In this document: in pieces, positions 22,425 through 28,552 of the stretch
Numbering within the stretch: position 1 is the first letter of the stretch
How the letters are laid out: every line of letters begins with the position of its first letter
Source of the DNA: an uncultured Coriobacteriales bacterium
GTDB lineage: Bacteria > Actinomycetota > Coriobacteriia > Coriobacteriales > UMGS124
Assembly: GCA_902464015.1 (NCBI GenBank)
Contig: CABQHM010000042.1
Coordinates: 1-29,998, forward strand
Reading direction: 5' to 3'
Length of the DNA stretch: 29,998 nucleotides
Translations under genes and position numbers: made by a program
The notes under the pieces: model-generated
Databases searched by the model: none
What the model saw: the letters and a program-made list of their open reading frames with translations, nothing else
What the model was told of the DNA's origin: nothing

Positions 22425-23888
22425 ATGGAGGGAAGGATTGCCACAAGGTTGCTGGCATGCGGCGCTGCATGCGTGCTTGCTGGCACGATGATGGCCGCCG
22501 GCCTGGCACCGAACACGGGCATGGCTGAGGAGGTCGCCCAGAAGGACAAGGCGGCCGTCGCTATGGCGGAGCACTCCCCCGAGGTTGTGACGCTCGAAGA
22601 CGGCACGCAGCTCCAGACCATTCCGAGCGACCCGTTCCTGTGGAACACCACCTCGCTCAAGGGCGACAAGCGCGGCTGTACCGAGAGCGGCTGCCACACC
22701 TCCATCCTGGATGTAACCCAGGAAATGGACATGCCTCACCCCGAGCTGTGGAACCCCTATAACGTCGACGCGACCATCAAGTTCTGCTACATGTGCCACT
22801 CCAAGGCGCTGTACTTCCAGGACAGCATGCACGCCATCCACAACACGAGCGCGGAGTTCGCCGCCCTGGGCGGTAGCTGCGACTCCTGCCACTATGTGAG
22901 CCCCGCCACCGGCGAGTTCGAGATGTGGGACCTCGTGAAGTACAACGAGGCCTACATGGGCGTCTCCAACGTCTCCGACCTGTCGGGCGCAACGTTCAGC
23001 TTCACGCAGGACACCATCACCGACACCGACGAGGTCTTCTACTACTGGGAGAACAACGACCACCGCGGCGTGACCCCCGACAACGACACGTCGGTCGAGG
23101 CCTATGAGAACTGGGAGATCACCGTCGACGGCGACGCGGCCTCCAACCCGTTTACCTTCAAGCTCTCCGACTACGAGGACCAGATGGTCGAGCGCACCAT
23201 CAAGATGGACTGCCAGACCAACCCGCCGGCCGGCGCCTATGTGTGCAACGTTGTCGTCAAGGGCATCCCGCTGGCCACCATCCTTGAGGACGCCGGCGTC
23301 GATCCCGCCGCCACCGCCATGCATTCCGTTGCCGATGACGGCTGGGACGTGTACCCGCTGCCCATGGAGTACGTCAACCAGTATATCGACAGCATGATGC
23401 TCGTGACTGAGATTAACGGCGAGCCCCTCGGCATGCTCCAGGGCTACCCCGTCCAGCTTTGGACCGCTCCCGCCGGTGGCTGCCACTACACCAAGCGCGT
23501 CGTTGAGCTGAAGTTCACCTATGAGGACAACGCTCCTCGCATTTTCCAGGGCTTCACGAACCCCAAGACCGGCGAGATGTTCAACAAGCCGAACACCTCC
23601 ATCTTCTATGTCAAGAACGGCACCATCTTCCCGCTGGGCGAGACCATTGAGTTCCAGGGCTTTGCCGACGCATACGAGGTACCCGTGACCGCCGTCGAGA
23701 TCTCCATGGACAAGGGCGCCACATGGACGACCTACGAGCTGGGCGAAACCGACGTCTCCCGCTGGATCAACTGGAAGTTTGAGTTCACGCCCGAGAAGGC
23801 CGGCGGCTACCTGCTTATGGTTCGCGGCGTCGCAGCCGACGGCTCCGTCAGCACCGACCCCTCGCAGGTCTTCTTCAACGTGAGGTAA
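22425..23888 (+). CDS. Exported c-type haem / sulfite-oxidase-fold molybdopterin fusion protein
   Basis: The 487-residue protein has three parts: (1) a Sec signal peptide (1-36, hydrophobic A-C-G-A-A-C-V-L-A-G); (2) a haem-binding region with C121-x2-C124-H125 and C152-x2-C155-H156 plus an atypical C85-x4-C90-H91; (3) a molybdopterin-binding domain of the sulfite oxidase type (about 225-372), with Cys263 in M-D-C-Q-T-N-P-P-A-G placed like the Mo-ligating cysteine, followed by an Ig-like dimerisation domain (about 395-487). Family knowledge suggests electron transfer between haems and the Mo centre outside the membrane; substrate and direction are unknown. ATG 22425 follows GAAAGGGG. A second paralogue follows 70 bases later. 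Divergent to LuxR gene 2. Confidence 0.85.
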   Translation: MEGRIATRLLACGAACVLAGTMMAAGLAPNTGMAEEVAQKDKAAVAMAEHSPEVVTLEDGTQLQTIPSDPFLWNTTSLKGDKRGCTESGCHTSILDVTQEMDMPHPELWNPYNVDATIKFCYMCHSKALYFQDSMHAIHNTSAEFAALGGSCDSCHYVSPATGEFEMWDLVKYNEAYMGVSNVSDLSGATFSFTQDTITDTDEVFYYWENNDHRGVTPDNDTSVEAYENWEITVDGDAASNPFTFKLSDYEDQMVERTIKMDCQTNPPAGAYVCNVVVKGIPLATILEDAGVDPAATAMHSVADDGWDVYPLPMEYVNQYIDSMMLVTEINGEPLGMLQGYPVQLWTAPAGGCHYTKRVVELKFTYEDNAPRIFQGFTNPKTGEMFNKPNTSIFYVKNGTIFPLGETIEFQGFADAYEVPVTAVEISMDKGATWTTYELGETDVSRWINWKFEFTPEKAGGYLLMVRGVAADGSVSTDPSQVFFNVR

Positions 23889-23958
23889 GCCGTGCAAGGC
23901 TCTACCTGAACTTGACACTCAAACCAAGCTACCCCGCACTACGAGGATGGAGCTAGAA

Positions 23959-24765
23959 ATGAAAGTCTCAACGACAAAAGTGCTGAGCGCCGCCGGAGCG
24001 GCTGCCCTGCTCGTACCCGGCCTCGCCATTGCCGCCAGCCCGGCTGCCGATGCATCTGCCACCTGGACGACCGTGCCCGCCTCCAGCCAGGCTGTTGAGG
24101 GAGAGGCCCTTGCCAGCGGCGTCGTGCGCGTTCCCAACGTTCAGGGCGAGTTCTCCTTTGACCAGACGACGGTTACGCCCAACGACCGTATCGCCGACGT
24201 CTTCCAGAAGGCCAGCGCCACGCTGTGCGGCGCCTCCACCGAGCTTGCCGTGACCCAGGCCGACGACTGGTCCATCGCGGTGTGCGGCGACGTGGCCAAC
24301 CCCTACAACGCCACCATCGGCGAGATCGCCCAGGACGACGGCACGCTGTCTCAGATCATGGGCTGCTCCTGCGCCGCGAACCCGGCCGGCGGCCGCGCTG
24401 TGGTGAACGCCGACGTCAGCGGCGTGTCGCTTGCCGCCCTCATCGAGCGCGCAAGGCCCGCAGCCAACGCCAACACCGTCACGCTGACCTCCGCCGACGG
24501 CTACACCATGTCGCTGCCGCTTGATTACGTCATGCAGCGCAGGGCCATCATCGCCAGCGCCATCAACGGCGAGGACCTGGGCGCCTCCGTGGGCGGCACC
24601 AACCAGGTGTGGCTCGACGGCACCGCCGCCAAGTACTTCACGCGCAACGTCGTGTCCGTCGAGGTAACCGCCGAGGCCGTCGCACCTGCCATCCCCGGCA
24701 GCGAGGACGCGCCCGAGGACCAGTACGTCAACCGCCCCAACGTCGGCATTCTCGCTGGCGCATAA
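23959..24765 (+). CDS. Exported single-domain molybdopterin-fold paralogue
   Basis: The 268-residue protein has a signal peptide (1 to about 27, A-A-G-A-A-A-L-L-V-P-G-L-A-I-A-A-S) and a sulfite-oxidase-type molybdopterin-binding fold (about 105-245) related to the preceding protein: M-G-C-S-C-A-A-N-P-A-G (134-144) aligns with M-D-C-Q-T-N-P-P-A-G, placing Cys138 opposite Cys263. The pattern I-N-G-E-D-L-G ... N-Q-V-W-L-D also matches I-N-G-E-P-L-G ... V-Q-L-W-T. It lacks haem motifs and the dimerisation domain. ATG 23959 (GGAG five bases upstream) gives the cleanest signal peptide; ATG 23947 sits too close to its GAGG. Probably co-transcribed with 22425-23888; ends before a strong terminator. 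May be a subunit, or a non-catalytic paralogue. Confidence 0.82.
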   Translation: MKVSTTKVLSAAGAAALLVPGLAIAASPAADASATWTTVPASSQAVEGEALASGVVRVPNVQGEFSFDQTTVTPNDRIADVFQKASATLCGASTELAVTQADDWSIAVCGDVANPYNATIGEIAQDDGTLSQIMGCSCAANPAGGRAVVNADVSGVSLAALIERARPAANANTVTLTSADGYTMSLPLDYVMQRRAIIASAINGEDLGASVGGTNQVWLDGTAAKYFTRNVVSVEVTAEAVAPAIPGSEDAPEDQYVNRPNVGILAGA

Positions 24766-24808
24766 AGGCGGCGGCGCCATCACGGCGCAACCATCGCCTC
24801 CCAGGGAG

Positions 24809-24843
24809 CCCGCAGGGAACAGTTTTGTTCCCTGCGGGTTTTT
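24809..24843 (+). terminator. Rho-independent terminator of the molybdopterin-fold genes
   Basis: CCCGCAGGGAAC (24809-24820) pairs perfectly with GTTCCCTGCGGG (24827-24838) around AGTTTT, followed by five T residues (24839-24843). It separates the molybdopterin genes from the substrate-binding protein gene. Confidence 0.95.
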
Positions 24844-24884
24844 GTTGCCCGTATGAGACTCGCTATGAGTGTTACTAGGCATAG

Positions 24885-24970
24885 CAATTGCACTAAAAAT
24901 TAGTATTTAAGCCTTTTTACGCGAAATTATGCATATCTACTCCCCTTGCTAGGAGAAGTGGCCTACAATA
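24885..24970 (+). promoter_or_regulatory. AT-rich promoter region of the substrate-binding protein gene
   Basis: After the terminator, 24880-24950 is strikingly AT-rich for this genome (TTGCAC, TAGTATTTAAG, AATTATGCATAT), and TACAAT occurs near 24963 as a possible -10. The exact promoter cannot be fixed by eye. Confidence 0.4.
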
Positions 24971-25044
24971 CCGCCAACCTTCCGCCGCCGCGTCGTGCCA
25001 AAGGGGCACGGGCGTGACCGGACCAACCAAAGGTGGTACGAGAC

Positions 25045-26598
25045 ATGAGCTCTGACTTCACCATGAACCGCAGGGGGTTCCTCAAGGGTGCCGCCGCGCT
25101 GGCCGCCCTTTCCGCTCTGGCACCTGCCGGTGCACTCGCCGACGGCGACACATCCAGGCCGATCGTCATCGGCCGCGCCCAGGACTCCGACAACCTGGAC
25201 CCCGTCACCTGCGTCGGCAACACCAACATCTTCGTCTTCAACCTCATCCTTGAGGGTCTCGTCATGACCAGCGACGACGGCTCCGACATCGAGCTGTGCC
25301 TGGCCGAGAGCTATGACATCTCCGACGACGGCCTCACCTACACCTTCAAGGTCAAGGAAGGCCTCACCTTCTCCGACGGCTCCCCCGTCACCGCCGAGGA
25401 CTGGCAGTTCACGTTCGACCGCGCCATCCAGTCCGAGGATTCCAACTGGCACATGTGCGTGGAGAACCTCGACCATGTCGAGTGCCCCGACGACACGACC
25501 GTCATCGTGTACATGAAGTCTGAGGCCGCCAGCACGCTCGCCAACCTGTGCATCTTTACCCTGGGCGTCCAGAGCAAGGCCTACTTCGAGTCGGTCGGCG
25601 CGGATCGCTACGTCGACGGCCCCCTGGGCACCGGCGCCTACATGATCAAGGAGTGGAAGCGCGGCGAGTACCTGGCCATGACTGCCAACCCCTACTACCG
25701 CGAGGACGGCGTGCCCGCCACGGCTGACATCGAGTTCCGCGTTGTCGCCGACGACGCCTCCCGCCAGATCCAGCTGCAGGGCGGCGACATCGACATCGCC
25801 GTTGACCTGCCCCTCTCCTCCCTTATGCAGATTGAGAGCGACCCCAACTGCGTCGTTGCGGCCTTGCCCTCCACCATCACGCGCTTCATGTCGCTCAACG
25901 TCGAGAACGAGTACCTCGCCCATGACGAGGCCCGTCAGGCACTCATCAAGGCCACGAACCCCCAGGAGATTGTGGACGTCGCGCTCTTCGGTTACGGCAC
26001 CGCCATCGGCACCATCTTCGCCCCCACCAGCAAGTACTGCGACCACTCCCTCGACCCCGTCGAGCCCGACATCGAGGGCGCCAAGGCGCTGCTTGCCCAG
26101 GCCGGCCTGGACGGTGGCTTCCCCATCACCATCCTCATGCGCAGCGGCAACGAGGTTGACAAGCAGATTGCGATGATCCTCACGCAGCAGTGGGCCCAGA
26201 TCGGCGTGACCGTCTCCATCGAGGAGATCGAGGCCACCTCGTACAAGACCCGCATGTACGCCATGGATTTCGACGCCATCATCGACTACTGGTCCGACGA
26301 CATCCAGGATCCCTCCGAGTTCATGCAGTGGATCTTCGACTTCGATGGTGCTTCCGGCTTCGACACGAACTTCCGTCAGCCCGACGACATGGTCGCCCTC
26401 AACGACGCCTGCAACGCCGAGACCGACGACGACAAGCGCATCGAGATGTACCACCAGATGCAGCAGACCTTCCGCGAGCAGGCCGTGTGGATACCTCTGT
26501 TCACGATGCCCTGGCCCAACGCCACGCGCGCCGACATCACGGGCTTCCATCAGACCCCCCTGGGCAACTTCCGCTTCAACGAGCTGGCCAGGGCATAG
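25045..26598 (+). CDS. Tat-exported ABC-type peptide/nickel family substrate-binding protein (orphan)
   Basis: The 517-residue family 5 extracellular solute-binding protein (DppA/OppA-like) captures small peptides or similar solutes for an ABC importer. N-terminus M-N-R-R-G-F-L-K-G-A-A-A-L is a twin-arginine signal rather than the usual lipobox. Typical segments: D-N-L-D-P-V, L-A-E-S-Y-D-I-S-D-D-G-L-T-Y-T-F-K-V-K-E-G-L-T-F split over two strands, S-P-V-T-A-E-D, and G-T-G-A-Y-M-I-K-E-W. ATG 25045 has AAAGGTGG at good spacing; the upstream in-frame codon 25033 has no ribosome site. It is bounded by terminators on both sides, and no permease or ATPase genes are nearby, so it is an orphan: either it shares an importer encoded elsewhere or acts as a sensor ligand-binder. 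Confidence 0.92.
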   Translation: MSSDFTMNRRGFLKGAAALAALSALAPAGALADGDTSRPIVIGRAQDSDNLDPVTCVGNTNIFVFNLILEGLVMTSDDGSDIELCLAESYDISDDGLTYTFKVKEGLTFSDGSPVTAEDWQFTFDRAIQSEDSNWHMCVENLDHVECPDDTTVIVYMKSEAASTLANLCIFTLGVQSKAYFESVGADRYVDGPLGTGAYMIKEWKRGEYLAMTANPYYREDGVPATADIEFRVVADDASRQIQLQGGDIDIAVDLPLSSLMQIESDPNCVVAALPSTITRFMSLNVENEYLAHDEARQALIKATNPQEIVDVALFGYGTAIGTIFAPTSKYCDHSLDPVEPDIEGAKALLAQAGLDGGFPITILMRSGNEVDKQIAMILTQQWAQIGVTVSIEEIEATSYKTRMYAMDFDAIIDYWSDDIQDPSEFMQWIFDFDGASGFDTNFRQPDDMVALNDACNAETDDDKRIEMYHQMQQTFREQAVWIPLFTMPWPNATRADITGFHQTPLGNFRFNELARA

Positions 26599-26630
26599 TC
26601 ACCCATCGCTTCACACACGCTTTACCTGCC

Positions 26631-26670
26631 GTGCCGGCCTGGTCGCTTCCGACCTGGCCGGCACGTTTTT
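26631..26670 (+). terminator. Rho-independent terminator of the substrate-binding protein gene
   Basis: GTGCCGGCC (26631-26639) pairs with GGCCGGCAC (26656-26664), with inner GGTC/GACC, followed by GTTTTTATTT. Confidence 0.95.
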
Positions 26671-26676
26671 ATTTGA

Positions 26677-26799
26677 GAGCGGCAAAAGCCCGTTGCCGAG
26701 GGAGCTGAGGTTGGCGACTACGAGCTACTGGTGCGTCCTGTGACGGCGGATGGCCGTAGAAGTCCCGAACCCGCACACGTCACCATCCACGCACGATAA
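26677..26799 (+). pseudogene. Relic of a molybdenum-cofactor dimerisation-like domain
   Basis: A short open stretch with no start codon or ribosome site encodes, at 26701-26796, G-D-Y-E-L-L-V-R-P-V-T-A-D-G-R-R-S-P-E-P followed by A-H-V-T-I-H-A-R and a stop at 26797-26799. It matches the last ~30 residues of the dimerisation domains at 20257-20547 and 22425-23888 (G-G-Y-L-L-M-V-R-G-V-A-A-D-G-S; L-Y-Q-L-L-V-R-S-I-N-E-D-G). An in-frame stop at 26674-26676 closes it upstream. It looks like the 3' remnant of a third gene of this family, most of it lost between the terminator and this point. Confidence 0.65.
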
Positions 26800-26844
26800 A
26801 ACCAGCGCCCCCGCTTGATCCACATACGTGGGCCAGGCGGGGGC
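26799..26844 (-). terminator. Terminator of the flavoprotein gene
   Basis: On the minus strand GCCCCCGC (26844-26837) pairs with GCGGGGGC (26814-26807), with an inner CCCAC/GTGG pairing, followed by GCTGGTTTTA. It lies just after the stop of the flavoprotein gene. Confidence 0.75.
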
Positions 26845-26856
26845 TCCTTTCATTTC

Positions 26857-28296
26857 TTACGCCAGATCGTTAACCACCGTCGTGCCCACAATCATGCCCG
26901 ACGCGGCAGCGGGACAAATATCTTCAGTGCCCGCTGCGCAGCCACAAGCATACAAGTTGGGAATGGGATTCTCGTCAACGTCGAGAACGTGATACTCCAG
27001 GTCAACGTTTAGGCCGCCAAGGGACTTGTAGCGCACGGGAACGTTACGGATGAAGTAGAACGGCGGCTGCAGCTCCTGCAAGAAAAGAGTGCGACCAAAG
27101 GGGTCCTCTGCTTCACCGTTGCAAATCGAAGCCCATTCATCAAAGGTTGCCTGCAGGTAATCGGGATGAATACCCGTCATTTCGGCCAGCTCCTCAAAGG
27201 AGGCGGCGGTCTGAATCGCATCCCCCGCATGCTTGAGGAGCTCCTGATCAACGCCATTCATCGCGACGTCATCAAAAATGGTATACCACTCGTGATAGCC
27301 GGCGGCGATGGCGCCAGTGGCCGCGTTGTGAACAGCAGTCTCGCAGTAAAAACGCTTGCCGTTGGGAAGGATGCCCAGGATGGGGTAGTGCACGCCCAGC
27401 ATGTGACCGGCCTCGTACTTAGGGTTGAGGTTGCCCACGGGACCCATGCCAAACAGGGTACCACCGGCTGCCAGGCCCGCCTTGATGCCCTCGCCGGTGC
27501 GGCCGGAGACGATGTTGCCCAGGTCGGCGTAGTCGGGCGCGTACTGGGTCATCCACTCCTGGTTGGAGACATAACCACCCGTGGCTATGATGACAGTGCC
27601 GGCCTTAATGTCCTTGTAGGTGCCGTCCTTCTGCAGGAAGCGTGCGCCACACACAGTACCCTCGGCGTCGGCAATGAGGGTAGTCATCTCAATATCGTAC
27701 TCATACGTCGCGCCGGCCTCTTGAATCTTCTGATCCATGAGGTCAAACGCGGTATACATAGTGCAGATACCATCCTTCGGGAAGTACGCCTGGAGATAGG
27801 GACACTCCATGCGGGGCTGGAACTCGTAGCCCCATTCATAATGCAGCAGGTCAATCCACTTGCCAGCCCACATCTGATTTTGAACAAGTTTGTCGAGGGC
27901 AAGCTCGGAATCGTAGTAGGGGGCAAAAAGCGTACGAATGGTATCTTCATCCATGTACTTTTCAGGGCGCTCCTCCTTGGTAAGATCCGCCGTAGTGCAC
28001 ATCATGCAAGCAGCAGAGTAAATGGCGTCACCGCCAAGGAAGCCATTCTGCTCAGCAATGAGAACCTGATGTCCCGCAGAGGCAATCTCCCAAGCGGCCA
28101 TCATGCCAGAAAGACCAGCGCCAACGATGAGGACTTCGACTTCTTCGGCAAAGTTGACATCGGCATTACCCAAAGCAACAGCTTGGGCTTTAACGTCATC
28201 AGCCTTGGCACTGCCGGCACCGGCAGCCACGGCCATGCCAGCAGCAGTGCACGACAAGGCAACGAAAGAGCGACGGTTCAAAGTGCTGTCATTCAT
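26857..28296 (-). CDS. Tat-exported FAD-dependent fumarate-reductase-like flavoprotein
   Basis: The 479-residue protein has a Tat signal (T-L-N-R-R-S-F-V-A-L, cleavage after the A-G-S-A-K-A region near 30) followed by an FAD-binding fold: G-A-G-L-S-G (59-64), E82 for the adenosine ribose, G-G-D-A (88-91), A-T-G-G-Y in the middle, and a C-terminal second FAD motif P-I-P-N-L-Y-A-C-G. Related enzymes include fumarate, urocanate and enoate reductases and 3-ketosteroid dehydrogenases; substrate not predictable. It has neither the FMN-attachment nor the haem domain of many relatives, so a separate electron donor is needed. ATG 28296 has AAGGAGG seven bases upstream. Divergent from LuxR regulator 3, its likely controller. 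Confidence 0.9.
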   Translation of the reverse strand: MNDSTLNRRSFVALSCTAAGMAVAAGAGSAKADDVKAQAVALGNADVNFAEEVEVLIVGAGLSGMMAAWEIASAGHQVLIAEQNGFLGGDAIYSAACMMCTTADLTKEERPEKYMDEDTIRTLFAPYYDSELALDKLVQNQMWAGKWIDLLHYEWGYEFQPRMECPYLQAYFPKDGICTMYTAFDLMDQKIQEAGATYEYDIEMTTLIADAEGTVCGARFLQKDGTYKDIKAGTVIIATGGYVSNQEWMTQYAPDYADLGNIVSGRTGEGIKAGLAAGGTLFGMGPVGNLNPKYEAGHMLGVHYPILGILPNGKRFYCETAVHNAATGAIAAGYHEWYTIFDDVAMNGVDQELLKHAGDAIQTAASFEELAEMTGIHPDYLQATFDEWASICNGEAEDPFGRTLFLQELQPPFYFIRNVPVRYKSLGGLNVDLEYHVLDVDENPIPNLYACGCAAGTEDICPAAASGMIVGTTVVNDLA

Positions 28297-28552
28297 AGTA
28301 GAGCCTCCTTATATTGATGGGCACACCAGCCCAGACCAAAGAGCGACTGACGCACATGCGTCGGTCGAACAATACAAAGCATCGGCCGCAACGAGCCCTC
28401 AATCCATACGTCAAGCCAATGAACCTGCGTGAAAATGAAAGGTACCGTATGTCCCCACGTGAGGTAGACTGTGAGGTATTGCTTTTCTCGCACGGTCTAT
28501 AAGCTGGATGTTTGTCGATTTTATTCACGATGCATATGAGGGAGTCGCTACG
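28297..28552. promoter_or_regulatory. Divergent promoter region of flavoprotein and LuxR gene 3
   Basis: The 256-base region contains the promoters of both genes. TTGACG on the minus strand (about 28408-28413) is a possible -35, without a clear -10 at the right distance. Two copies of GTGAGGTA (28459-28466 and 28470-28477) might be regulator half-sites. No RNA or further gene was seen. Confidence 0.4.

Noticed and set aside
22326..23918. Minus-strand frame opposite the haem/molybdopterin gene
   Set aside because: Shadow frame without ribosome site or domain; the plus strand has signal peptide and haem motifs.
24949..26550. Minus-strand frame opposite the substrate-binding protein
   Set aside because: Shadow frame with repetitive Val/Gly/Asp/His composition; the plus strand encodes a full solute-binding protein.
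27166..28317. Plus-strand frame opposite the flavoprotein
   Set aside because: Shadow frame; the minus strand has Tat signal, FAD motifs and an ideal ribosome site.
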